The notes beneath the pieces were generated by a model, which was not told the origin of the DNA, made no database searches, and worked only from the letters and a program-made list of their open reading frames with translations. The translations under genes were made by a program, and so were the position numbers. From NCBI GenBank assembly GCA_963965975.1, contig OZ014421.1:3647001-3711000 (forward strand): 64,000 bases of DNA. The letters are read 5' to 3'. Within the stretch, counting starts at the first letter, position 1; the number at the start of each line of letters is the position of its first letter. This DNA comes from Xestospongia bergquistia (lineage: Eukaryota > Porifera > Demospongiae > Haplosclerida > Petrosiidae). Below, piece after piece: positions 47,531 to 60,500 of this stretch.

Positions 47531-50500
47531 GCCATAAAGTCCTTTAGACTGAGCAGTTTACTTTATAAACTTCTCTCAATAGTCTAAACCTTCTAAAGTC
47601 TTTAACTTAAAGACTTTAAAGTGTTAATGCAAAATAACTTACTAAACTGTTAATAGCTGATTATTTAGTTAGTGCCATAAAGTCCCTTAGACTTAGTAGT
47701 TTACTTTAAAAACTTCTCTCAATAGTCTAAACCTTCTAAAGTCTTTACTTAAAGACTTTGGAGTGTTAATGTAATCTAACTTATTAAACTGTTAATAGCT
47801 GTTTCTTTAGTTAGTGCCATAAAGTTCTTTAGACTGAGCAGTTTACTTTATAATCTTCTCTCAATAGTCTAAACCTTCTAAAGTCTTTAACTTAAAGACT
47901 TTTGAGCGTTAATGCAAACTAACTTACTAAACTGTTTATAGCTCTTTATATAGTAAGTGCCATAAAGTCCTTTAGACTGAGCAGTTTACATTACAAACTT
48001 CTCTGAATAGTCTAAACTTTCTAAAGTCTTTAATTTAAAGACTTTAGAACGTTAATGCAAACTAACTTACTAAACTGTTAATAGTTGTTTATTTAGTTAG
48101 TGCAATAAAGTCCTTTGGACTGAGCAGTTTACTTTATGAAATTCTCTCAAAAGTCTAAACCTTCTAAAGTCTTTAACTTAAAGACTTCAGAACGTTAATG
48201 CAAAGTAACTTACTAAACTGTTAATAACTGTTTATTTAGTTATTGCCATAATGTCCTTTACAATGAGCAGTTTACTTTATAAACTTCTCTCAATAGTCTA
48301 AACCTTCTAAAGTCTTTAACTTAAAGACTTTAGAGCGTTAATGCAAACTAACTTACTAAACTGTTAATAGCTGTTTATTTAGTTAGTGCCATAAAGTCCT
48401 TTAGACTGAGCAGTTTACTTTATAAACATCTCTCAATCGTCTAAACCATCTAAAGTCTTTAACTTAAAGAATTAGAGCGTTAATGCAAACTACCTTACTA
48501 AACTGTTAATAGCTGTTTATTTAGTTAGTGCCATAAAGTCCTGTAGACTGAGCAGTTAACGTTGTAAACTTCTCTCAATAGTCTAAACCTTCTAAAGTCT
48601 TTAACTTAAAGACTTTAAAGCGTTAACGCAAACTATCTTACTAAACTGTTAATAGCTGTTTATTTATTTAGTGCAATAAAGTCCTTTAGACTGAGCCGTT
48701 TACTTTATAAAATTGTCTCAAAAGACTAATCCTTCTAAAGTCTTTAACTTAAAGACTTTAGAGCGTTAATGCAAACTAACATACTTAACTGTTAATAACT
48801 GTTTATTTAGTTAGTGCCATAATGTCCTTTAGTCTGAGCAGTTTACATTACAAACTTCTCTCAATAGTTTAACCTTCTAAAGTCTTTAACTTAAGGACTT
48901 TGGAGCGTTAATGTATACTAACTATTTAAACTGTTAATAGCTGTTTATTTAGTTAGTGCCATAAAGTCCTTTAGACTGAGCAGTTTACTTTATAAACTTC
49001 TCTCAATAGTCTAAACCTTCTAAAGTCTTCATCTTAGAGACTTTAGAAAATTAATGCAAACTAACATACCAACCTGTTAATAGCTGTTTATTTAGTTAGT
49101 GCCATAAAGTCCTTTAGACTGAGCAGTTTACTTTATAAACTTCTCTCAATAGTATAAACCTTCTAAAGTCTTAACTTAAGGACTTTAGAGCGTTAATGCA
49201 AACTAACTTACTAAACTGTTAATAGCTGTTTATTTAGTTAGTGCCATAAAGTCCTTTAGACTGAGCAGTATACTTTATTAACTTCTCTCAATAGTCTAAA
49301 CATTCCAAAGTCTTTAACTTAAAGACTTTAGAGCGTTAATGCAAACTATCTTAATAAACTGTTAATAGCTGTTTATTTAGTTAGTGCCATAAAGTCCTCT
49401 AGACGGAGTAGTTTACTTTATAAACATCTCTCAATAGTCTAAATCATTTAAAGTCCTTAACATAAAGACTTTAGAGCGTTAATGCTAACTAACTTACTAA
49501 ACTGTTAATAGCTGTTTATTTAGTTAGTGCCATAAAGTACTTTAGACTGAGTAGTTTACTTTATAAACTTCTCTCAATAGTCTAAACCATTTAAAGTCCT
49601 TAACTTAAAGACTTTAGAGCGTTAATGCAAACTAACTTACTAAACTGCTAATAGCTCTTTATTTACTTAGTGCCATAAAGTTCTTTAGACTGAGCAGTTT
49701 ACTTTATAAACTTCTCTAAATAGTCTAAACCTTCTAAAGTCTTTAACTTAAAGACTTTGGAGCGTTATTGCAAAAAAATCTTACTAAACTGTTAATAGCT
49801 GTTTATTTAGTTAGTGCCATAAAGTCCTTTAGACTGAGTAGTTTACTTTATAAACTTCTCTCAATAGTCTAAACCTTCTAACTTCTTTAACTTAAAGACT
49901 TTGTAGCGTTAATGCAAACTAACTTACTAAACAGTTAATAGCTCTTTATTTAGTTAGTGCCATAAAGTCCTTCAGACTGAGCAGTTTACTTTATAAACTT
50001 CTCTCAATAGTCTAAACCTTCTAAAGTCTTTAACTTAAAGACTTTAGAGCGTCAATGCAAACTAACTTACTAAACTGTTAATAGCTGTTTATTTAGTTAG
50101 TGCCATAAAGTCCTTTAGACTAAGCAGTTTACTTTATAAACTTCTCTCAATAGTCTAAACCTTCTAAAGCCTTTAACTTAAAGACTTTGGAGCGTTAATG
50201 CAAACTAACTTACTAAAGTGTTAATAGCTGTTTATTTAGTTAGTGGCATAAAGTCCTTAAGACTGAACAGTTTACTTTATAACTTCTCTCAATAGTCTAA
50301 ACCTTCTAAAGTCTTTAACTTAAAGACTTTGGAGCGTTAATGCAAACTAACTTACTAAACTGTTAATAGCTGTTAATTTAGTTAGTGCCATAAAGTCCTT
50401 TAGACTGAGTAGTTTACTTTAGAAACTTCTCTCAATAGTCTAAACCTTCTAAAGTCTTTAACTTAATGACTTTGGAGCGTTAACGCAAACTAACTTACTA

Positions 50501-51101
50501 AACTGTTAATAGCTGTTTATTTAGTTAGTGCCATAATGTCCTTTAGACTGAGCAGTTAACATTATAAACTTCTCTCAATAGTCTAAACCTTCTAAAGTCT
50601 TTAACATAAAGACTTTAAAGCGTTAATGCAAACTAACTTACTAAACTGTTAATAGCTGTTTACTTAGTTAGTGCCATAAAGTCCTTTAGACTTAGTAGTT
50701 TACTTTATAAACCTCTCTCAATAGTCTAAACCTTCTAAAGTCTTTAACTTAAAGACTTTGGGGCGTTAATGTAAACTAACTTATTAAACTGTTAATAGCT
50801 GTTTATTTAGTTAGTGCCATAAAGTCCTTTAGACTGAGCAGTTTACTTTATAAACTTCTCTCAATAGTCTAAACCTTCTGAAGTCGTTAACTTAAAGACT
50901 TGAGAAAGTTAACGCAAACTAACATACCAAACTCTTAATAGCTGTTTATTTAGTTAGTGCCATAAAGTCCTTTAGACTGAGCAGTTTACATTATAAACTT
51001 CTCTCAATAGTCTAAACCATCTAAAGTCTTTACCTTAAAGACTTTAGAGCGTTAATGCAGACTAACTTAGTAAACTGTTAATAGCTGTTTATTTAGTTAG
51101 T

Positions 51102-51583
51102 GCCATAAAGTCCTTTAGACTGAACAGGTTACTCTATAAACTTAGAGCTTTAAGGCAAACTAACTTACTAAACTGTTAACAGCTGTTTATTTAGTTAGTG
51201 CCATAAAGTCATTTAGACTGAGCAGTTTACTTTATAAACTTCTCTCAATATTCTAAACCTTCTAAAGTCTTTAACTTAAAGACTTTAAAGTGTTAATGCA
51301 AACTAACTTACTAAACTGTTAATAGCTGTTTATTCATTTAGTGCAATAAAGTCCTCTAGACTTAGTAGTTTACTTTATAAACTTCTCTCAATAGTCTAAA
51401 CCTTCTAAAGTCTTTAACTTAAAGACTTTGGAGTGTTAATGTAATCTAACTTATTAAACTGTTAATAGCTGTTTCTTTAGTTAGTGCCATAAAGTCCTTT
51501 AGACTGAACAGTTTACTCTATAAACTTAGAGCGTTAAGGCAAACTAACTTACAAAACTGTTAACTGCTGTTTATTTAGTTAGT
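51102..51583 (+). repeat. Pair of shortened 98-bp monomers, second set
   Basis: Monomers 51102-51199 and 51486-51583 carry the same 45-bp deletion as those at 47052 and 47433, with the same neighbouring variants (CTCTATAAACTTAGAGC, TTAAGGCAAAC). The 4,050-4,053 bp offset shows that they were copied as part of the larger block, not created independently. Confidence 0.88.
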
Positions 51584-54500
51584 GCCATAAAGTCCTTTAG
51601 ACTGAGCAGTTTACTTTATAAACTTCTCTCAATAGTCTAAACCTTCTAAAGTCTTTAACTTAAAGACCTTAAAGTGTTAATGCAAAATAACTTACTAAAC
51701 TGTTAATAGCTGATTATTTAGTTAGTGCCATAGAGTCCTTTAGACTGAGCAGTTTACTTCATAAACTTCTCTCAATAGTCTAAACCTTCTGAAGTCTTTA
51801 ACTTAAAGACTTTAGAGCGTTAATGCAAACTAACTTACTAAACTGTTTATAGCTGTTTATTTAGTTAGTGCCATAGAGTCCTTTAGACTGAGCAGTTTAC
51901 TTCATAAACTTCTCTCAATAGTCTAAACATTCTGAAGTCTTTAACTTAAAGACTTTGGAGCATTATTGCAAACTAACTTACTAAACTGTTAATAGCTGTT
52001 TATTTAGTTAGTGCCATAAAGTCCTTTAGACTGAGTCATTTACTTTATAAACTTCTCTCAATAGTCTAAACCTTCTAAAGTCTTTAACTTAAAGACTTTA
52101 GAGCGTTAATGCAAACTAACTTACTAAACTGTTAATAGCTGTTTATTTAGTTAGTGCCATAAAGTCCTTTAGACTGAGCAGTTTACTTTATAAACTTCTC
52201 TCAATAGTCTAAACCTTCTAAAGTCTTTAACTTAAAGACTTTAGAGCGTTAATGTAACCTAACTTACTAAACTGTTAATAGTTGTTTATTTAGTTACTGC
52301 CATAAAGTCCATTAGACTTAGTAGTTTACTTTATAAACTTCTCTCAATAGTCTAAACCTTCTAAAGCCTTTAACTTAAAGACTTTGGAGCGTTAATGCAA
52401 ACTAACTTACTAAAATGTTAATAGCTGTTTATTTAGTTAGTGCCATAAAGTCCTTTAGACTGAGCAGTTTACTTTATAAACTTCTCTCAATAGTCTAAAC
52501 CTTCTAAAGTCTTTAACTTAAAGACTTTAGAGCGTTAATGCAAACTAACTTACTAAACTGTTTATAGCTGTTTATATAGTTAGTGCCATAAAGTCCTTTA
52601 GACTGAGCAGTTTACATTACAATCTTCTCTGAATAGTCTAAACTTTCTAAAGTCTTTAATTTAAAGACTTTAGAATGTTAATGCAAACTAACTTACTAAA
52701 CTGTTAATAGTTGTTTATTTAGTTAGTGCAATAAAGTCCTTTGGACTGAGCAGTTTACTTTATGAAATTCTCTCAAAAGTCTAAACCTTCTAAAGTCTTT
52801 AACTTAAAGACTTTAGAGCGTTAATGCAAAGTAACTTACTAAACTGTTAATAACTGTTTATTTAGTTATTGCCATAATGTCCTTTACAATGAGCAGTTTA
52901 CTTTATAAACTTCTCTCAATAGTCTAAACCTTCTAAAGTCTTTAACTTAAAGACTTTAGAGCGTTAATGCAAACAAACTTACTAAACTGTTAATAGCTGT
53001 TTATTTAGTTAGTGCCATAAAGTCCCTTAGACTGAGCAGTTTACTTTATAAACATCTCTCAATCGTCTAAACCATCTAAAGTCTTTAACTTAAAGAATTA
53101 GAGCGTTAATACAAACTACCTTACTAAACTGTTAATAGCTGTTTATTTAGTTAGTGCCATAAAGTCCTGTAGACTGAGCAGTTAACGTTGTAATCTTCTC
53201 TCAATAGTCTAAACCTTCTAAAGTCTTTAACTTAAAGACTTTAAAGTGTTAACGCAAACTATCTTACTAAACTGTTAATAGCTGTTTATTTAGTTAGTGC
53301 AATAAAGTCCTTTAGACTGAGCAGTTTACTTTATAAAATTGTCTCAAAAGACTAAACCTTCTAAAGTCTTTAACTTAAAGACTTTAGAGCGTTAATGCAA
53401 TCTAGCTTACTTAACTGTTAATAACTGTTTATTTAGTTAGTGCCATAATGTCCTTTAGTCTGAGCAGTTTACATTAAAAACTTCTCTCAATAGTTTAACC
53501 TTCTAAAGTCTTTAACTTAAGGACTTTGGAGCGTTAATGTATACTAACTATTTAAACTGTTAATAGCTGTTTATTTAGTTAGTGCCATAAAGTCCATTAG
53601 ACTGAGCAGTTTACTTTATAAACTTCTCTCAATAGTCTAAACCTTCTAAAGTCTTCATCTTAGAGACTTTAGAAAGTTAATGCAAACTAACATACCAACC
53701 TGTTAATAGCTGTTTATTTAGTTAGTGCCATAAAGTCCTTTACACTGAGCAGTTTACTTTATAAACTTCTCTCAATAGTCTAAACCTTCTAAAGTCTTAA
53801 CTTAAGGACTTTAGAGCGTTAATGCAAACTAACTTACTAAACTGTTAATAGCTGTTTATTTAGTTAGTGCCATAAAGTCCTTTAGACTGAGCAGTATACT
53901 TTATTAACTTGTCTCAATAGTCTAAACCTTCCAAAGTCTTTAACTTAAAGACTTTAGAGAGTTAATGCAAACTAACTTACTAAACTGTTAATAGCTGTTT
54001 ATTTAGTTAGTGCCATAAAGTCCTTTAGACTGAGTAGTTTACTTTATAAACATATCTCAATAGTCTAAATCATTTAAAGTCCTTAACATAAAGACTTTAG
54101 AGCGTTAATGCAAACTAACTTACTAAACTCTTAATAGCTGTTTATTTAGTTAGTGCCATAAAGTCCTTTAGACTGAGCAGTTTACTTTATAAACTTCTCT
54201 CAATAGTCTAAACCTTCTAAAGTCTTTAACTTAAAGACTTTAGAGAGTTAATGCAAACTAACTTACTAAACTGTTAATAGCTGTTTATTTAGTTAGTGCC
54301 ATAAAGTCCTCTAGACTGAGTAGTTTACTTTATAAACTTCTCTCAATAGTCTAAACCTTCTAAAGTCTTTAACTTAAAGACTTTAGAGAGTTAATGCAAA
54401 CTAACTTACTAAACTGTTAATAGCTGTTTATTTACTTAGTGCCATAAAGTCCTTTAGACTGAGCAGTTTACTTGATAAACTTCTCTCAATAGTCTAAACC

Positions 54501-57500
54501 TTCTAAAGTCTTTAACTTAAAGACTTCAGAGCGTTAATGCAAACTAACTTACAAAACTGTTAATAGCTTTTTATTTAGTTAGTGCCATAAAGTCCTTTAG
54601 ACTGAGCAGTTTACCTTATAAACTTCTCTCAATAGTCTAAACCTTCTAAAGTCTTTAACTTAAAGACTTTAGAGCGTTAATGTAACCTAACTTACTAAAC
54701 TGTTAATAGTTGTTTATTTAGTTACTGCCATAAAGTCCATTAGACTTAGTAGTTTACTTTATAAACTTCTCTCAATAGTCTAAACCTTCTAAAGCCTTTA
54801 ACTTAAAGACTTTGGAGCGTTAATGCAAACTAACTTACTAAACTGTTAATAGCTGTTTATTTTGTTAGTGCCATAAAGTCCTTTAGACTGAGCAGTCTAC
54901 TTTATAAACTTCTCTCAATAGTCTAAACCTTCTAAAGTCTTTAACTTAAAGACTTTAGAGCGTTAATGCAAACTAACTTACTAAACTGTTTATAGCTGTT
55001 TATATAGTTAGTGCCATAAAGTCCTTTAGACTGAGCAGTTTACGTTACAAACTTCTCTGAATGGTCTAAACTTTCTAAAGTCTTTAATTTAAAGACTTTA
55101 GAACGTTAATGCAAACTAACTAACTAAACTGTTAATAGTTGTTTATTTAGTTAGTGCAATAAAGTCCTTTGGACTGAGCAGTTTACTTTATAAACTTCTG
55201 TCAATAGTCTAAACCTTCTAAAGTCTTTAACTTAAAGACTTTAGAGCGTTAATGCAAACTAACTTACAAAACTGTTAATAGCTGTTTATTTAGTTCCTGC
55301 CATAAAGTCCATTAGACTTAGTAGTTTACTTTATAAACTTCTCTCAATAGTCTAAACCTTCTAAAGCGAAAAACTTAAAGACTTTGGAGCGTTAATGCAA
55401 ACTAACTTACTAAACTGTTAATAGCTGTTTATTTAGTTAGTGCCATAAAGTCCTTTAAACTGAGCAGTTTACTTTATAAATTTCTCTCAATAGTCTAAAC
55501 CTTCTAAACTCTTTAACTTAAAGACTTTAAAGTGTTAATGCAAACTAACTTACTAAAGTGTTAATAGCTGTTTATTTAGTTAGTGCCATAAAGTCCTCTA
55601 GACTGAGTAGTTTACTTTATAAACTTCTCTCAATAGTCTAAACCTTCTAAAGTCTTTAACTTAAAGACTTTAGAGAGTTAATGCAAACTAACTTACTAAA
55701 CTGTTAATAGCTGTTTATTTACTTAGTGCCATAAAGTCCTTTAGACTGAGCAGTTTACTTTATAAACTTCTCTCAATAGTCTAAACCTTCTAAAGTCTTT
55801 AACTTAAAGACTTCAGAGCGTTAATGCAAACTAACTTACTAAACTGTTAATAGCTTTTTATTTAGTTAGTGCCATAAAGTCCTTTAGACTGAGCAGTTTA
55901 CTTTATAAACTTCTCTCAATAGTCTAAACCTTCTAAAGTCTTTAACTTAAAGACTTTAGAGCGTTAATGTAAGCTAACTTACTAAACTGTTAATAGTTGT
56001 TTATTTAGTTACTGCCATAAAGTCCATTAGACTTAGTAGTTTACTTTCTAAACTTCTCTCAATAGTCTAAACCTTCTAAAGCCTTTAACTTAAAGACTTT
56101 GGAGCGTTAATGCAAACTAACTTACTAAACTGTTAATAGCTGTTTATTTAGTTAGTGCCATGAAGTCCTTCAGACTGAGCAGTTTACTTTATAAACTTCT
56201 CTCAATAGTCTAAACCTTCTAAAGTCTTTAACTTAAAGACTTTAGAGCGTTAATGCAAACTAACTTACTAAACTGTTTATAGCTGTTTATATAGTTAGTG
56301 CCATAAAGTCCTTTAGACTGAGCAGTTTACATTACAAACTTCTCTGAATAGTCTAAACTTTCTAAAGTCTTTAATTTAAAGACTTTAGAATGTTAATGCA
56401 AACTAACTTACTAAACTGTTAATTGTTGTTTATTTAGTTAGTGCAATAAAGTCCTTTGGACTGAGCAGTTTACTTTATGAAATTCTCTCAAAAGTCTAAA
56501 CCTTCTAAAGTCTTTAACTTAAAGACTTTAGAGCGTTAATGCAAAGTAACTTACTAAACTGTTAATAACTGTTTATTTAGTTATTGCCATAATGTCCTTT
56601 ACAATGAGCAGTTTACTTTATAAACTTCTCTCAATAGTCTAAACCTTCTAAAGTCTTTAACTTAAAGACTTTAGAGCGTTAATGCAAACTAACTTACTAA
56701 ACTGTTAATAGCTGTTTATTTAGTTAGTGCCATAAAGTCCCTTAGACTGAGCAGTTTACTTTATAAATATCTCTCAATCGTCTAAACCATCTAAAGTCTT
56801 GAACTTAAAGAATTAGAGCGTTAATACAAACTACCTTACTAAACTGTTAATAGCTGTTTATTTAGTTAGTGCCATAAAGTCCTGTAGACTGAGCAGTTAA
56901 CTTTTTAAACTTCTCTCAATAGTCTAAACCTTCTAAAGTCTTTAACTTAAAGACTTTAAAGTGTTAACGCAAACTATCTTACTAAACTGTTAATAGCTGT
57001 TTATTTAGTTAGTGCAATAAAGTCCTTTAGACTGAGCAGTTTACTTTATAAAATTGTCTCAAAAGACTAAACCTTCTAAAGTCTTTAACTTAAAGACTTT
57101 AGAGCGTTAATGCAATCTAGCATACTTAACTGTTAATAACTGTTTATTTAGTTAGTGCCATAATGTCCTTTATTCTGAGCAGTTTACATTATAAACTTCT
57201 CTCAATAGTTTAACCTTCTAAAGTCTTTAACTTAAGGACTTTGGAGCGTAATGTATACTAACTATTTAAACTGTTAATAGCTGTTTATTTAGTCAGTGCC
57301 ATAAAGTCCTTTAGACTGAGCAGTTTACTTTATAAACTTCTCTCAATAGTCTAAACCTTCTAAAGTCTTCGTCTTAGAGACTTTAGAAAGCTAATGCAAA
57401 CTAACATAGCAACCTGTTAATAGCTGTTTATTTAGTTAGTGCCATAAAGTCCTTTACACTGAGCAGTTTACTTTATAAACTTCTCTCAATAGTCTAAACC

Positions 57501-60500
57501 TTCTAAAGTCTTAACTTAAGGACTTTAGAGCGTTAATGCAAACTAACTTACTAAACTGTTAATAGCTGTTTATTTAGTTAGTGCCATAAAGTCCTTTAGA
57601 CTGAGCAGTATACTTTATTAACTTGTCTCAATAGTCTAAACCTTCCAAAGTCTTAAAATTAAAGACTTTAGAGCGTTAATGCAAACTAACTTACTAAACT
57701 GTTAATAGCTGTTTATTTAGTTAGTGCCATAAAGTCCTTTAGACTGAGTAGTTTACTTTATAAACATCTCTCAATAGTCTAAATCATTTAAAGTCCTTAA
57801 CATAAAGACTTTAGAGCGTTAATGCAAACTAACTTACTAAACTGTTAATAGCTGTTTATTTAGTTAGTGCCATAAAGTCCTTCAGACTGAGCAGTTTACT
57901 TTATAAACTTCTCTCAATAGTCTAAACCTTCTAAAGTCTTTAACTTAAAGACTTTTGAGCGTTAATGCAAACAAACTTACTAAACTGTTAATAGCTGTTT
58001 ATTTAGTTAGTGCCATAAAGTCCTTTAGACTGAGTAGTTTACTTTATAAACTTCTCTCAATAGTCTAAACCTTCTAAAGTCTTTAACTTAAAGACTTTGA
58101 AGCGTTAATGCAAAAAAACTTACTAAACTGTTAACAGCTGTTTATTTAGTTAGTGCCATAAAGTCTTTTAGACTGAGCAGTTTACTTTATAAACATCTCT
58201 CTATAGTTTAAACCTTCTAAAGTCTTTAACTTAAAGACTTTGGAGCGTTAATGCAAACTAACTTACTAAACTGTTAATAGCTGTTTATTTAGTTAGTGCC
58301 ATAAAGTCCTTTAGACTGAACAGTTTACTTTATAAACTTCTCTCAATAGTCTAAACCTTCTAAAGTCTTTAACTTAAAGACTTTAGAGCCTTAATGCAAA
58401 CAAACTTACTAAACTGTTTATAGCTGTTTATATAGTTAGTGCCATAAAGTCCTTTAGACTGAGCAGTTTACATTACAAACTTCAATGAATAGTCTAAACT
58501 TTCTAAAGTCTTTAATTTAAAGACTTTAGAACGCTAATGCAAACTAACTTATTAAACTGTTAATAGTTGTTTATTTAGTTAGTGCAATAAACTCCTTTAG
58601 AGTGAGCAGTTTACTTTATAAAATTCTCTCAAAAGTCTAAACTTTCTAAAGTCTTTAACTTAAAGACTTTAGAGCGTTAATGCAAACTAACTTACTAAAC
58701 TGTTAATAACTATTTATTTAGTTAGTGCCATAATGTCCTTTACACTGAGCAGTTTACTTTATAAACTTCTCTCAATAGTCTAAACCTTCTAAAGTCTGTA
58801 ACTTAAAGACTTTAGAGCGTTAATGCAAACTAACTTACTAAACTGTTAATAGCTGTTTATTTAGTTAGTGCCATAAAGTCCCTTAGACTGAGCAGTTTAC
58901 TTTATAAACATCTCTCAATCGTTAAACCTTCTAAAGTCTTTAACTTAAAGACTTTAGAAAGTTAATGCAAACTACCTTACTAAACTGTTAATAGCTGTTT
59001 ATTTAGTTAGTGCCATAAAGTCCTGTAGACTGAGCAGTTAACATTATAAACTTCTCTCAATAGTCTAAACCTTCTAATGTCTTTAACTTAAAGACTTTAA
59101 AACGTTAACGCAAACTAACTTACTAAACTGTTAATAGCTGTTTATTTAGTTAGTGCCATAAAGGCCTTTAGACTGAGCAGTTTACTTCATAAAATTATCT
59201 CAAAAGACTAAACCTTCTAAAGTCTTTAACTTAAAGACCTTAGAGCGTTAATGCAAAATAACATGCTAAACTGTTAATAACTGTTTATTTAGTTAGTGCC
59301 ATAATGTCCTTTAGTTTGAGCAGTTAACATTATAAACTTCTCTCAATAGTCTAAACCTTCTAAAGTCTTTAACTTAAGGACTTTGGAGCGTTAATGTATA
59401 CTAACTTATTAAACTGTTAATAGCTGTTTCTTTGGTTAGTGCCATAAAGTCCTTCAGACTGAGCAGTTTACTTTATAAACTTCTCTCAATAGTCTAAACC
59501 TTCTAAAGTTTTTTAACTTAAAGACTTTAGAAAGTTAATGCAAACTAACATACCAAACTGTTAATAGCTGTTTATTTAGTTAGTGCCATAAAGTCCTTTA
59601 GACTGAGCAGTTTACTTTATAAACTTCTCTCAATAGTCTAAACCTTCTAAAGTCTTTAACTTAAAGACTTTAGAGCATTAATGCAAACTAACTTACTAAA
59701 CTGTTAATAGCTCTTTATTTAGTTAGTGCCATAAAGTCCTTTAGACTGAGCAGTATACTTTATTAACTTCTCTCAATAGTCTAAACCTTCAAAAGTCTTT
59801 AACTTAAAGACTTTAGAGCGATAATGCAAACTAACTTACTAAACTGTTAATAGCTGTTTATTTAGTTAGTGCCATAAAGTCCTTTAGACTGAGTAGTTTA
59901 CTTTATAAACATCTCTCAATAGTCTAAACCTTTTAAAGTCTTTAACTTAAAGACTTTACAGGGTTAATGCAAACTAACTTACTAAACTGTTAATAGCTGT
60001 TTATTTAGTTAGTGCCATAAAGTCCTTTAGACTGAGCAGTTTACTTTATAAACTTCTCTCAATAGTCTAAACCTTCTAAAGTCTTTAACTTGAAGACATT
60101 AGAGCGTTAATGCTAACTAACTTACTAAACTGTTAATAATTGTTTATTTAGTTAGTGCCATAAGGTACTTTAGACTGAGTTGTTTACTTTATAAACTTCC
60201 CTCAATAGTCTAAACCTTTTAAAGTCCTTAACTTAAAGACTTTAGAGCGTTAATGCAAACTATCTTACTAAACTGCTAATAGCTGTTTATTTAGTAAGTG
60301 CCATAAAGTCCTTTAGACTTAGCAGTTTACTTTATAAACTTGCTCTCAATAGCCTAAACCTTCTAAAGTCTTTAACTTAAAGACTTTGTAGCGTTAATGC
60401 ACACAAACTTACTAAACTGTTAATAGCCGTTTATTTAGTTAGTGCCTTAAAGTCCTTTAGACTGAGTAGTTTAATTTATAAAATTCTCTCAATAGTCTAA

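Larger units (their letters stand above)
45474..54154 (+). repeat. Tandem duplication of a 4.1 kb block (second copy 4.6 kb)
   Basis: Copy 1 is 45474-49528 (4,055 bp) and copy 2 is about 49529-54154. Shared rarities include TATTGCAAAAAAA at 45711 and 49766, paired 98-bp monomers at 47052/47433 and 51102/51486, AAAGAATTAGAGCG at about 48470 and 53095, TACTAACTATTTAAAC, and AGTCTTCATCTTAGAGAC. The offset is about 4,055 bp until 51.7 kb and about 4,626 bp afterwards, so copy 2 gained four monomers (about 51.7-52.3 kb). Part of the block appears a third time at about 54.2-57.9 kb. Confidence 0.8.
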
